From Novimethylophilus sp036504375 (GTDB taxonomy: Bacteria; Pseudomonadota; Gammaproteobacteria; Burkholderiales; Methylophilaceae): 56,006 nt of DNA. The position numbers and the translations under genes were made by a program. The notes under the pieces are model-generated. The model was not told where the DNA came from. It ran no database searches and saw nothing but the letters and a program-made list of their open reading frames with translations. Where the stretch lies: positions 1 to 56,006 of the forward strand of contig NZ_DASXVH010000066.1 of the NCBI RefSeq assembly GCF_036504375.1, in the 5' to 3' direction. Shown piece after piece: positions 39,120-49,034 of the stretch; within the stretch, counting starts at the first letter, position 1, and every line of letters starts with the position of its first letter.

Positions 39120-39989
39120 TTATTGCTTGAGTTCGGAAGATATCTGTCCGGCTAGCGACCCGGCTCCAATTTTATTGGCGAGATCGAGTGCCTGCTTTAG
39201 CAGGGTCCGGGCTTGTTCGGAGTTGTCTCGTGCTTTTTCAAGCTGCCCTTTATAAAACAACGCCTTCGCTTCCCAGTAGCTGCTGCCGGCGCTTTGGGCC
39301 TGGTCCAGACTGGCTTCCAGCTCTTTCTGGGCGCGGACGAAGTCTTTTGCGGCAATGGCGAGGGCGGCCAATTCAAGTTTGGCGTTGAGGTAGTGGTCGA
39401 AATCCCCGCTGCGCTCTTCCAGCATCACGCTTTTGATCTGGTACTCGATGGCGCGATCGTGCTCGCCCAAACGGCTAAATGCCGCGGCAATCAATTGATC
39501 GCATTCGGAGCGCTCGTTGTCGTTGGCGGCGTCGGTGTAGGCCTCGCGGTACCTCTCCAAGGCCGCATGCACGTCGCCCTTATTTTGCAGCAGCTGGCCG
39601 CTTTCGTTGAGATTGATCATCAATGCCTGCTTTTGTCCGAGCTGACGGGCGATTTTCAGGCTGCGGTCGTAATGGCCCAGCGCTTCGTCGGTTTTGCCGG
39701 CCGCTTGCGTGGCACGAGCGCGAAACGTAATCGCCAGCATTTGATCGAACGGTTCGCGCGCGCTTTTTTCGGCGTCAGCGAACGTAGCCGCGGCATCAGC
39801 ATGATCGCCGCGTCCTTGGTGGGCTCGCCCTTTGCACATCATGCTTTCGAATCCCTGCGTATTCCGGACCGATTGCAGAGCCTGGTTATAGTCACCCGCT
39901 GCCAGCGCTTTCTGGCAGGCCTGCACAGCATCGTCCGCATGGCCGATTGCAGGAAAAGCAGCCAAACAAATAAGCAGGATTTTTTTCAT
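39120..39989 (-). CDS. Secreted TPR-repeat protein
   Basis: 289-aa protein with a Sec signal peptide (MKKILLICLAAFPAIGHADD, cleavage likely after GHA). The mature part has TPR-like helices (AQACQKALAAGDYNQALQ, HYDRSLKIARQLGQKQALM, EARTLLKQALDLANKIG-type). Probable periplasmic scaffold. It overlaps cysQ by 4 nt; function unknown. Confidence 0.8.
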   Translation of the reverse strand: MKKILLICLAAFPAIGHADDAVQACQKALAAGDYNQALQSVRNTQGFESMMCKGRAHQGRGDHADAAATFADAEKSAREPFDQMLAITFRARATQAAGKTDEALGHYDRSLKIARQLGQKQALMINLNESGQLLQNKGDVHAALERYREAYTDAANDNERSECDQLIAAAFSRLGEHDRAIEYQIKSVMLEERSGDFDHYLNAKLELAALAIAAKDFVRAQKELEASLDQAQSAGSSYWEAKALFYKGQLEKARDNSEQARTLLKQALDLANKIGAGSLAGQISSELKQ

Positions 39990-40777
39990 AAGTACTGCGT
40001 CCAGTCATGATTGCCTGCACCTACCGCAAAAAAATGCGGATTGAGCAAAGACTCTTTCAGGTTATAGCGGAATGACGCTCCATCCAAACCTATCAGCCGT
40101 CCTCCCGCTTCTTCCAGCACGCATTGCGCGGCGGCGGTATCCCATTCCGAGGTCAGCCCCAGGCGCGGATAAACATCCGCGCGCCCTTCTGCCACCAGGC
40201 AGATCTTGAGCGAACTTCCCATGCTGATCAGCATATGCGGGCCCATGCGGTCAAGAAAGCTTAGAAGCTCTTCGCTGGCATGCGAACGGCTGCCGGCAAC
40301 GGTGACTTGCGTGGAATCGAACTCGCGGGCACGTATGGCTTGCGGCGATTTGTTGCCTAACTGCCGGAATGCGCCGTGGCCGGCAGTCGCAAAAAACAGC
40401 AGGTCGAGCGCCGGTGCATATACCACTCCCAGTGCGGGGCGGTGATTTTCGATCAGCGCGATGTTGACGGTGAATTCGCCATTGCGTTTGATGAATTCCC
40501 GCGTACCGTCGAGAGGGTCAACCAGCCAGTAGCTATCCCATTGGCGGCGCGTGGTGAAAGGGATTGCGGCAGATTCCTCGGACAAAACCGGCAGTTCGGG
40601 GATGAGCGCTGCCAGGCCGGATTCGATAATGTCATGGGCCGCCAGGTCGGCTTGCGTCAGCGGCGAATTATCCTGTTTGTGCCGGACTTCGATATCCTGC
40701 GCGTAAACCGCCATGATCGCATTTCCGGCACGTTTGGCGATGGCGATGATGTCCGCAAGCGCAGCCTGCTGTTTCAT
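39986..40777 (-). CDS. cysQ: CysQ, 3'(2'),5'-bisphosphate nucleotidase
   Basis: 263-aa inositol monophosphatase-family enzyme that degrades PAP from sulfate assimilation. SPLTQADLAAHDIIESGLAA and the motif VDPLDGTREFIKRNGEFTVN (metal-binding D-P-L-D-G-T) identify it; the C-terminal EWDTAAAQCVLEEAGGRLIG is the second metal motif. Coupled to ligA and the TPR gene by 4-nt overlaps. Confidence 0.95.
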   Translation of the reverse strand: MKQQAALADIIAIAKRAGNAIMAVYAQDIEVRHKQDNSPLTQADLAAHDIIESGLAALIPELPVLSEESAAIPFTTRRQWDSYWLVDPLDGTREFIKRNGEFTVNIALIENHRPALGVVYAPALDLLFFATAGHGAFRQLGNKSPQAIRAREFDSTQVTVAGSRSHASEELLSFLDRMGPHMLISMGSSLKICLVAEGRADVYPRLGLTSEWDTAAAQCVLEEAGGRLIGLDGASFRYNLKESLLNPHFFAVGAGNHDWTQYL

Positions 40778-42819
40778 GACGCTTCCCCCAGCATATTCAT
40801 CAATTCGGCTTCGCCGATGATGACGATGTTCAATTCCTGCGCTTTGACCAGCTTGCTGCCGGCCTCACTGCCGGCGACGACGAAATCGGTTTTTTTCGAG
40901 ACGCTGCCAGCCACCTTGCCGCCCGCGGCCTCGATTTTCTCTTTTGCCTCATCCCGCGACAAGGACGGCAGCGTGCCGGTAAGCACGAAGGTCTTGTTCA
41001 CGAGCGCCCCGCCCGGCCTCATCGGCGCGCCCTCCTCCCAGGCTACGCCCAGCATGCGCAATTGCGCGATCACTTCGAGATTATGCGGTTCCGAGAAGAA
41101 TTGCAGGATGGATTCAGTCACCACGGGGCCAACGTCCGGCACCTGCTGCAAGGCTTCGGCATCCGCTTGCAGCAACGCATCCAGACCACCGAAATGGCGC
41201 GCCAGATCCTTGGCCGTGGCTTCGCCCACGTTGCGTATGCCAAGCGCGAAAATAAACCGTGCCAGCGTCGTATGCCGGCTTTTGTCGATCGCATCCAGCA
41301 GGTTTTGGGCCGATTTTTCGCCCATGCGCTCCAAGGCAGACAAGGTGTCCAGGTCCAGCCGATACAAGTCGGACAAGCGATGCACATGGCCTTGGTCGAC
41401 CAGTTGCTCGACCAGCCTATCGCCCAGGCCATCGATATCCATCGCGCGGCGGCCGGCAAAATGCAGGATCGCCTGCTTGCGCTGTGCCGGGCAGAACAGG
41501 CCGCCGGTGCAGCGCACCACCGCTTCGTCCGGCAGCCGCATCGCATGCGAGCCGCAGACGGGACAGACATGATGGATGGCTTCGAGCAGGTGATAAGGCT
41601 GCGATGCCGCGGGGCGACGGCTCCGGATCACGGAAACCACTTCCGGAATGACATCCCCGGCACGGCGGACGATTACGGTATCGCCAATACGCACGTCCTT
41701 GCGGTCGATTTCGTCCTGGTTGTGGAGCGTGGCATTGGTTACGGTGACGCCGCCGACAAAAACAGGTTTCAACCGTGCCACAGGGGTAATGGCGCCGGTG
41801 CGGCCCACCTGCACATCGATGTTCTCGACGATTGTCATTTCCTCCTGGGCAGGAAACTTGTGCGCTACCGCCCAGTTCGGCTCGCGGCTGCGGAAGCCCA
41901 GTTCGCGCTGCAGGCCGAGCCGGTTGACCTTGTACACCACGCCGTCTATATCGTAGGGCAACGCATCGCGTTTCCGCGAAACCACCTGATGAAACGCGAT
42001 CAGCGTTTCCGCGCCCGGGCCGACGACGCGCTCCGGGCAGACAGGAAAACCGAACGATTGCAATTTGTCCAAAACTGCGCCGTGCGTGGCCGGCACATCC
42101 CAGCCTCGAGTCTCGCCCAGTCCATACACGAAAAAAGATAGCGGACGCTGCGCCGCCAGCCTGGAATCCAGCTGCCGAATGCTGCCGGCGGCGCCGTTGC
42201 GGGGATTAACCAAAGCAGGCTTGCCTTGCGCCCGCTGACGCTCGTTATAACGCTCGAAATCGGGGCGGCTCATATAGATTTCGCCTCGTACCTCCAGCAC
42301 CTCCGGGGCTACGCCGATGAGGCGAAGCGGAATTTGACGAATGGTCCGGATATTCCGGGTGACATCCTCCCCCACTTCACCGTCGCCGCGCGTGGCGGCT
42401 TGCGCGAGTATTCCATTTTCATAGCGCAAGCTGATGGCCAGGCCATCGAATTTCAATTCTGCCGCGTATTCAACCGGCGAGTCGCTGCTCGCGAGTCCCA
42501 GCCTTTTGCGTGTCCTGGCGTCGAACGCTTGAGCGCCGTTTGGCGTAATGTCGGTTTCTGTTTCGATGGACAGCATGGGCACCCGGTGCCGTACCGGAGC
42601 CAGCTCGGAAAGCGCTGCGCCGCCCACGCGCTGCGTCGGGGAGTCGGCGGTTGCCAGTTGCGGATACTGCGCTTCCAGCGATTGCAATTCGCGGAATAGC
42701 CGGTCGAACTCCGCATCCGGGATTTCGGGAGCATCCAGCACGTAGTAAAGATGATTGTGGCGCTCGATTTCCGTGCGCAAATATTCGGCACGTTGCGCCA
42801 ATTCTTCAGGGACAGCCAT
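40774..42819 (-). CDS. ligA: LigA, NAD+-dependent DNA ligase
   Basis: 681-aa DNA ligase. ELKFDGLAISLRYENGILAQ contains the AMP-lysine motif KFDG; RGEIYMSRPDFERYNERQ, the zinc finger (CPVCGSHAMR then CTGGLFCPAQ), HhH repeats, and the C-terminal BRCT domain (VNKTFVLTGTLPSLSRDEAK). ATG 42819 gives the right length; the longer frame upstream reads into zipA. Confidence 0.97.
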   Translation of the reverse strand: MAVPEELAQRAEYLRTEIERHNHLYYVLDAPEIPDAEFDRLFRELQSLEAQYPQLATADSPTQRVGGAALSELAPVRHRVPMLSIETETDITPNGAQAFDARTRKRLGLASSDSPVEYAAELKFDGLAISLRYENGILAQAATRGDGEVGEDVTRNIRTIRQIPLRLIGVAPEVLEVRGEIYMSRPDFERYNERQRAQGKPALVNPRNGAAGSIRQLDSRLAAQRPLSFFVYGLGETRGWDVPATHGAVLDKLQSFGFPVCPERVVGPGAETLIAFHQVVSRKRDALPYDIDGVVYKVNRLGLQRELGFRSREPNWAVAHKFPAQEEMTIVENIDVQVGRTGAITPVARLKPVFVGGVTVTNATLHNQDEIDRKDVRIGDTVIVRRAGDVIPEVVSVIRSRRPAASQPYHLLEAIHHVCPVCGSHAMRLPDEAVVRCTGGLFCPAQRKQAILHFAGRRAMDIDGLGDRLVEQLVDQGHVHRLSDLYRLDLDTLSALERMGEKSAQNLLDAIDKSRHTTLARFIFALGIRNVGEATAKDLARHFGGLDALLQADAEALQQVPDVGPVVTESILQFFSEPHNLEVIAQLRMLGVAWEEGAPMRPGGALVNKTFVLTGTLPSLSRDEAKEKIEAAGGKVAGSVSKKTDFVVAGSEAGSKLVKAQELNIVIIGEAELMNMLGEAS

Positions 42820-42850
42820 GATTCTGGAAAGTATCCGGATAAAGCACGGC

Positions 42851-44116
42851 TCAGGAAAATAGCCGCAGCGCAGACGCACTGCCGGGCGTGATGCCGCGTG
42901 CCAGCATTTTTGAATAGATCACCTTGAGTTGCTGGCGTATCTTGTCGATTTCGGTTTCGCCCAGCTGCTGCTGATTCTCGTCCATCAGCCTGGCCGAGAG
43001 CGCTGTCTCCAGTTTGCGGCCCAGCATCACCATCAGGTTGAATGCCTCTGTACCATTGGCAACGCGCGGCACGTCCATCAGCAACACGATGCCATGCAGC
43101 TGCGCGGTACGCAGCAGGTCGGCGGTCAATGAGCGCCTGTCCTGGCTGACCAGAACGAACAGGCTGGCGCCCTCTTCGTTGAGGTAATGGAACTGGCCGT
43201 CTTCCTGCAGCGTCAAGCCGCCGGCTTCGGCCACGCCGCGTAGTTTGGTCCCGGCAAAAGGAGCGCTACCACCGCCGGTGAGCTGCAGGCTGATCATGAC
43301 GTCGACGTCGATGCAGAACCGGTCGAGGTCGCGCGCATACTGCAACGGGTCGCCATGCTCGCGCCATTCCAGTCCTCCGCCGACGCGGGCGGTGAGATCC
43401 TCTACTTTTGCATGGAAATTGCGCAAATCCTCACCATGGGCGGGGCCGGAGCGGTCGGCCAGCTGCAGCGCGCAAATAATGTGGGTAAACCGGGTTTGCT
43501 CGTGTTCCTTGGTTATCACGGACACCTTGCCACCGACCTCCCGGCCCAGCCAGCGCACTGATTTCTGGAATACCGGCAATGGCAGCAATGCCTCGCGGAT
43601 CGCGCCGCCGATACATGCCCGGTTCGGCGTGATAATGGCGATCTCGTCGATCTGCGGGTCGACATTGGGCGGCAACTCTATCGGGAGGGCATCCGCATCC
43701 GCAGGATTGCTGATCCAGACAGGCTCTGGCGCAAGCCCGTCGGCAATGACTTCTGCAGCGGCAACAACATCCGGTTGCGGTATCGGCGCTGCCTCAGGAA
43801 CGGCTTCAGCAAACTCCGCTTCGACGATGGATTCGACAACGATGACAACTTCTTTCTCCACCAGCTCCGGGATGGCTGTTTCCTCATCGGGTGCGGCCGC
43901 GGAACCGATGCGAAAATCATCATCGATCATGAGGTCCTCCGTCGTTTCCGCCTCATGCTCGCCGCTCAGTTCTTCCATCAGCACGTCGTCGATTGGGCCT
44001 TCGAAACGGCGCACCATTTCGCGCTTGATATTGCGCTCCTGCCACCAGTTGAACATCAGCACCGCCAGGATAATGAGGGCGCCAAGGGAAACCAGACCGA
44101 TTTGCAATTGACTCAT
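42851..44116 (-). CDS. zipA: ZipA, cell-division protein
   Basis: 421-aa FtsZ-tethering protein. An N-terminal transmembrane helix (LGALIILAVLMFNWWQ) is followed by an acidic Pro/Ala/Glu-rich linker and a C-terminal ZipA domain (HIICALQLADRSGPAHGEDL-type, then MLGRKLETALSARLMDENQQ). The smc-zipA-ligA order supports the call. Confidence 0.93.
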   Translation of the reverse strand: MSQLQIGLVSLGALIILAVLMFNWWQERNIKREMVRRFEGPIDDVLMEELSGEHEAETTEDLMIDDDFRIGSAAAPDEETAIPELVEKEVVIVVESIVEAEFAEAVPEAAPIPQPDVVAAAEVIADGLAPEPVWISNPADADALPIELPPNVDPQIDEIAIITPNRACIGGAIREALLPLPVFQKSVRWLGREVGGKVSVITKEHEQTRFTHIICALQLADRSGPAHGEDLRNFHAKVEDLTARVGGGLEWREHGDPLQYARDLDRFCIDVDVMISLQLTGGGSAPFAGTKLRGVAEAGGLTLQEDGQFHYLNEEGASLFVLVSQDRRSLTADLLRTAQLHGIVLLMDVPRVANGTEAFNLMVMLGRKLETALSARLMDENQQQLGETEIDKIRQQLKVIYSKMLARGITPGSASALRLFS

Positions 44117-44466
44117 TTAAGGTTGTACTCCGGTTTTTTGAGCAAAGCCATCATCAGCCAGATAGCAGGCAAACATGATCCCCAGTGCAACCACCGGGCT
44201 CAGCCAGAAATTCATTGTCATCCGCAGCAGCAACGGCAAGGCAATAATGAAGAACGACATTGACGGCAGCGCCAGCCAGAAAATTCCGGTGGACAGCGCC
44301 GCGACCCTTTCGGCATCGCGTGTGCCGCGTAAAGCCAGACTATAGCCAAGAGCGAGATGGTTGGCAAAGAGGCCAGCAGGCTGCCCGGCCAACAGTCGCG
44401 CCTGGCCAGCCCCGAAACCGCGGCGACGATGCCAGCCGAAGCGGATATTTTCAGCAGCGTATACAT
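44117..44466 (-). pseudogene. DUF3147 membrane protein gene with a 1-nt frameshift
   Basis: Starting at ATG 44466, the frame reads MYTLLKISASAGIVAAVSGL, ...SLLASLPTISLLAIVWLYAA, the first half of a DUF3147 membrane protein. The second half, RVAALSTGIFWLALPSMSFF then LALPLLLRMTMNFWLSPVVA-like sequence to a stop at 44117, is in another frame. One missing base near TACGCGGCACACGCG (about 44330-44345) would rejoin them into a normal ~115-aa protein. Real mutation or sequencing error. Confidence 0.8.
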
Positions 44467-44481
44467 CCCAGGCAATTTCCC

Positions 44482-47400
44482 TCAGATAATTTCCGCCATG
44501 CGCAGGGCTTCTTCCACGTCGACTTCCACCACGCGCGAAACACCGGATTCCTGCATCGTCACGCCCACCAGTTGCTGCGCCATTTCCATCGCGATCTTGT
44601 TGTGGGAAATGAACACGAATTGCGTGAATTCCGACATTTTTTTTACCATCGCACAAAAGCGCTCGGTGTTGCTGTCGTCCAGCGGCGCATCTACTTCGTC
44701 CATCAGGCAGAACGGCGCCGGGTTGAGGCGGAACAGCGCGAACACCAGCGCCAGCGCAGTCAGCGCTTTTTCGCCGCCGGACAGCAGATGGATAGTGCTG
44801 TTTTTCTTGCCCGGCGGCTGCGCGAACACCTGTATGCCGGTGTCCAGGATTTCCTCGCCCAGCAGCTCCAGTCTTGCCTGGCCGCCGTTGAATAGCACGG
44901 TGAACAGCTCGGCAAAGTTGCGGTTGACTTCGTCGAAGGTCAACTGCAGGCGGCTGCGGGTTTCGCGGTCGATGCGGCGGATGGCTTCTTCCAGCGTTTC
45001 AATCGCGGAGTTCAGGTCCAGCGCCTGGGCATCCAGGTAGCCGGCTCGTTCCCGTTCGCTGGTCAGCTGGTCTATGGCGGCGAGGTTGACGGCGCCCAGC
45101 GCGGCGATTTCCTGCTGCAATGTTTCGGCCTTGCGGCTCATGTCGGCCGGGCGCGCCGATTTTTCCAGCTGCATCGCAAGCGCTTCTTCGTCCGCCCCGG
45201 CCAGGGCTTCCGCGCAATGCTCGAAATGCAGCCGGGCTTCCTGCTCGGCCAGGCGCGATTGTTCCAGGCGGTCGCGCAACGGGTGCAGTCCTTGCTCGGC
45301 CTGCATGCGCCGACGGTCAATATCGGTGAGGCTGGCCTCGATGCCGGACAGCGCATTGCGCGCGGCGGCCATCGCTTCTTCGCGCCGGCGTCGGGTTTCG
45401 ACGGCGGATTCCAGTGCCGTCTTGATCGCCGCGATGTCATGGCTGGCGCGCAGGGATTGTGTTTCCCGCAGTTGGCTTTCCAACCCGATTTTTTGTTCCT
45501 CCAAAACTTTAATTGTATTATTTATTTCATTGATTTTATTTGTTATTATGTTTATATTGAATTCCGCTTCGCGCGCTGCGTGCTCCACCTGGTGCGACGC
45601 TTCGCGAGCCTGTGCCAGCATGTCATCTGCCGCTGTCAGCGTTTCTCGCTGTTCGTCGCGCTGCTGTTTCAGCTTCCGCAATTCCGCTTCCTGGGAGGTA
45701 TTGGCCGCTTGCGTCACCTGCAGCTGCCCCTCCCCTTCGGCAACCTGGTGCGCCAGTTCTTCCAGCTCTTTCGCAAATTGCTGCAGCCGTTCTTCCGCAT
45801 GCTGACGCTGCTGGCAGAGTTTCTGCACTTCCATCATCAGCGCATGCTGCCGGCTCCCAAGCTGCTTTTGCGCATGACGCTGCTCGCCCAGCTGGCGGCG
45901 AATTTCACCGAGGGATTCCTGCAACGCATCGAGCCCTGCTTCCGCGCTGGCGAGGGTATTTTTTTGTTCCGGCAATTGCGCTTGCAGCGCGTCCAGTTCG
46001 CGCTGGCGTTCCAACACGCCATGCAAGGCCGAGCCCGGCGCATACAAGCGCACGCTGGTGCGGCTGACCAGATGGCCCTCCGGACATGCCAGCCATTCGC
46101 CATCGCGTAGTTGCTCGCGCTTGTTCAGTGCATCGGCGTGGCTATCGGCGCCATAGATGCCCGCAAGCCAATCGTCGGCGATGCTGGCAACCTCTGCAGC
46201 CAATGGGGTCACCCATTGCGCTAGCGGTTTAAGACCGTGCGCCGTCTCCGCCACGGCTGCCTGTGCGGCCGGCGCGCAAAACACCAGCGGTGCCGGCGGC
46301 TGCGGCAGCCCCTGCACCGCAGCCAACGACTCCAGCATCAGCGCATTGAGCCGCTCGCCCAGCACGCTTTCCACCGCGGTCTCCCAGCCGGCTTTCACGC
46401 GCACCGCTTGCCAGAAGCGTGCGTGCTCGGCCATCCCATGCTGCTTCAGCCATTCGCCGAGCTTGGCGTCGCTGCCTACGGCCTGCTGAATCTTGTGCAG
46501 GGTGGCAAGCTGCGCCTCCAGTTGCGCGATGTGGCGTGCCTGTTCATGCACGACAAGTTGCGCCTGATGCAGCGCAGTCTGCTCGACGGTTTCGCGTTCC
46601 TGCAAGGTAATGATTTCCGCCTCCAGCGCATTCAACTGCTGTCGGGCATGCCGCTGCTGCGATTCTTTATCGGTAAGCATTGCCAGGTCCGGCAATACGA
46701 TATTGTTCCTTTCGGCCTCCAGCCGTTGCTGGCGCTGCCGGTGCTGGTCCAGTTGGCGGTGCTGGTACTGGAGGTTGGTGAAGCCGACTTGCAAGCCCTG
46801 CTCGGCCTTGGCCAGCGCACTTTGCACGGCTCCCATCGCCTGCTGCGCGGCACGCTGCTGCGCTTCGCGTTGCGGCAGGGCCATGCGGCAAGCCTCCAGA
46901 GCGGTTTTTGCCGAGGCGCTGCGGGTTTCGGCCTGCTGCAGCAGACTTTCCTGTTCAGCCAGCGCGGCGCGGCGCTCCAGGTCTTGCGTTTCGGCGTGGC
47001 CGCGCTGGACTGCGAGATCGCGCTGGCGGGCTTCGGCACGATCGACGTTTTCCTGCGCGTGCTTGAGCTGTTGCTCGATGGTGCTCAGCGCAGCGTTGGC
47101 CTCATACAAGGCCGCCTGAGCCTGCTGCGTAGCGGCGCTACCGTCAACATGCAACAGGCGCGCCTGTTCCAGTTCGCTTTCCGCGCGGCGCAAGGCCGCC
47201 ATTTCCGCTTCCAGTTCGTTGACCATTGCCCCCACGCGACGCCGGGATTTTTCCCAGTCGCCTGCGGCCTGGCTTTTCTTCAGCAGCCAGATGAGCTGAT
47301 TGGCGGTGTCGAACTGCTGTTGGAGCTGGTGAAAGCGCTCGGCGACCTCGGCCTGTGCTTCCAGCAGCGTGATCTGCTTATCCAGTTCGCGCCGGATGTC

Positions 47401-47997
47401 GTCGATGCGCGTCAGGTTCTCGCGCGTATCGCGCAGCCTGAGCTCGGTCTCGCGCCGCCGCTCCTTGTATTTGGAAACACCCGCGGCCTCTTCCAGGAAT
47501 ACGCGCATTTCCTCGGGTTTGGCCTCGACGATGCGCGAGATGGTGTTCTGCCCGATGATGGCGTAAGCGCGGCTGCCGACGCCGGTACCGAGGAATAAAT
47601 CGGTAACGTCGCGCCGGCGCACCTGCTGGTTGTTGATGATGTAGCCGGAGTTGCCGTCGCGCTCCAGCACGCGCTTGACGACAATCTCGGCATATTGCGA
47701 CCACTGCCCCCCAGAACCGTTGCCACTGCCGCCGAAGCTGTTGTCGAAGTGCAGCTCCACGCTGGCGCGCGATACCGGTTTGCGGTTGAGCGAGCCGTTG
47801 AAAATCACGTCCTGCATCGAATCGCCGCGCAGCTCGCGCGCGCTGGATTCGCCCAGTACCCAGCGGATCGCTTCCATGACATTGGATTTGCCACACCCGT
47901 TGGGGCCGACGATGCCCACGCGCTGCCCGTGCAGATGCAATGTGGTGGGGTCGACGAAAGACTTGAACCCGGCGAGCTTGAGATGGGTGAGGCGCAA
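44482..47997 (-). CDS. smc: SMC, chromosome segregation ATPase
   Basis: 1171-aa structural maintenance of chromosomes protein. KLAGFKSFVDPTTLHLHGQR, GPNGCGKSNVMEAIRWVLGE (Walker A), long coiled-coil arms, a hinge region near the middle (LVFCAPAAQAAVAETAHGLK...), and the C-terminal LLSGGEKALTALALVFALFR signature with Walker B (FCLMDEVDAPLDD). The coiled coil contains a short AT-rich patch near 45500-45560. Confidence 0.97.
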   Translation of the reverse strand: MRLTHLKLAGFKSFVDPTTLHLHGQRVGIVGPNGCGKSNVMEAIRWVLGESSARELRGDSMQDVIFNGSLNRKPVSRASVELHFDNSFGGSGNGSGGQWSQYAEIVVKRVLERDGNSGYIINNQQVRRRDVTDLFLGTGVGSRAYAIIGQNTISRIVEAKPEEMRVFLEEAAGVSKYKERRRETELRLRDTRENLTRIDDIRRELDKQITLLEAQAEVAERFHQLQQQFDTANQLIWLLKKSQAAGDWEKSRRRVGAMVNELEAEMAALRRAESELEQARLLHVDGSAATQQAQAALYEANAALSTIEQQLKHAQENVDRAEARQRDLAVQRGHAETQDLERRAALAEQESLLQQAETRSASAKTALEACRMALPQREAQQRAAQQAMGAVQSALAKAEQGLQVGFTNLQYQHRQLDQHRQRQQRLEAERNNIVLPDLAMLTDKESQQRHARQQLNALEAEIITLQERETVEQTALHQAQLVVHEQARHIAQLEAQLATLHKIQQAVGSDAKLGEWLKQHGMAEHARFWQAVRVKAGWETAVESVLGERLNALMLESLAAVQGLPQPPAPLVFCAPAAQAAVAETAHGLKPLAQWVTPLAAEVASIADDWLAGIYGADSHADALNKREQLRDGEWLACPEGHLVSRTSVRLYAPGSALHGVLERQRELDALQAQLPEQKNTLASAEAGLDALQESLGEIRRQLGEQRHAQKQLGSRQHALMMEVQKLCQQRQHAEERLQQFAKELEELAHQVAEGEGQLQVTQAANTSQEAELRKLKQQRDEQRETLTAADDMLAQAREASHQVEHAAREAEFNINIITNKINEINNTIKVLEEQKIGLESQLRETQSLRASHDIAAIKTALESAVETRRRREEAMAAARNALSGIEASLTDIDRRRMQAEQGLHPLRDRLEQSRLAEQEARLHFEHCAEALAGADEEALAMQLEKSARPADMSRKAETLQQEIAALGAVNLAAIDQLTSERERAGYLDAQALDLNSAIETLEEAIRRIDRETRSRLQLTFDEVNRNFAELFTVLFNGGQARLELLGEEILDTGIQVFAQPPGKKNSTIHLLSGGEKALTALALVFALFRLNPAPFCLMDEVDAPLDDSNTERFCAMVKKMSEFTQFVFISHNKIAMEMAQQLVGVTMQESGVSRVVEVDVEEALRMAEII

Positions 47998-48245
47998 GGG
48001 GCGTTATTCACTTGGTCAAGGATGCCGCATTTTAGCCGGGAGCTATGTGCGGGATCAAACTTTATATAGCGGCCCAAGCGGGAAAAATAAATATGCCGTA
48101 TGCAAGCCTTGTGCGGAAGAATGCCTGCTGACGAGGCCAGGCCCCGGCTATAATATTCACCTTTCGTTGCAAACCCGTCCGGATAGCCTTGCGTGGCGCG
48201 GAGCCGGCCTGTTCGCCTCATAATATTACCCACAGGAGCCATCCA

Positions 48246-49010
48246 ATGATCGTTCAAAGCCACCTCACAGACTTGCCGACTCCTACAGGGACAATGCGCA
48301 CCTATATACATCGACCGATGGCTGAAGGGCTTTTCCCCGCGATTCTGTTCTATTCCGAAATTTTCCAGCAGACCGGCCCCATCGAGCGCGCAGCGCGGCT
48401 GATGGCTGGCCACGGCTATGCCGTGCTGGTGCCGGAAGTGTTTCACGAGCTCAACCCGATCGGCACCGTGCTGGCTTACGACGATGCGGGCCGCGAAAAA
48501 GGCAATGCCGACAAGGCGGCCAAGCCGGCGGAGAGCTACGACAGCGACAATGCTGCGATGATTGCCTATGTCAAACAGCAAGCCTGGTGTAACGGAGAAA
48601 TCGGCGCGATGGGCTTCTGCATCGGCGGACACCTGGCTTTTCGCGCCGCGCTACAGCCCGCGGTCAAGGCAACTGCCTGTTTTTATGCCACCGACCTGCA
48701 TACCACGACCATTCCCAGCCAACCCGGCCAGCACAGCATGGAACGCTGCGGCGAAATCGGCGGGGAATTGCTGATGATCTGGGGCAAGCAGGATACGCAT
48801 ATTCCTGCAAGCGGCCGCGCCGAGGTGTACCGGAAGCTGATGGAACAGGGTCTTGATTTCACCTGGCACGAATTCAACGGCCAGCACGCTTTCATGCGCG
48901 ACGAGGGCGAACGCTACGATCCGCAGTTGGCGCTGACGGGCTATCAACTGGCGCTGCAACTGTTCGGCCGCACCCTCAATGCTTCCCACGCAAGGGCGAT
49001 GGTAAAATGA
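48246..49010 (+). CDS. Dienelactone hydrolase family protein
   Basis: 254-aa alpha/beta hydrolase. MIVQSHLTDLPTPTGTMRTY, the nucleophile elbow IGAMGFCIGGHLAFRAA with catalytic Cys, LLMIWGKQDTHIPASGR (acid) and FNGQHAFMRDEGERYD (His) form the DLH triad. ATG 48246 follows ACAGGAGCC. Substrate unknown. Confidence 0.92.
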   Translation: MIVQSHLTDLPTPTGTMRTYIHRPMAEGLFPAILFYSEIFQQTGPIERAARLMAGHGYAVLVPEVFHELNPIGTVLAYDDAGREKGNADKAAKPAESYDSDNAAMIAYVKQQAWCNGEIGAMGFCIGGHLAFRAALQPAVKATACFYATDLHTTTIPSQPGQHSMERCGEIGGELLMIWGKQDTHIPASGRAEVYRKLMEQGLDFTWHEFNGQHAFMRDEGERYDPQLALTGYQLALQLFGRTLNASHARAMVK

Positions 49011-49034
49011 CGGCTATTCATCAGGAGCAAACGC

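Noticed and set aside
46237..47598. 453-aa forward frame opposite smc
   Set aside because: Antisense shadow; Leu/Arg/Gln-rich with no motif, while the reverse frame is canonical SMC.
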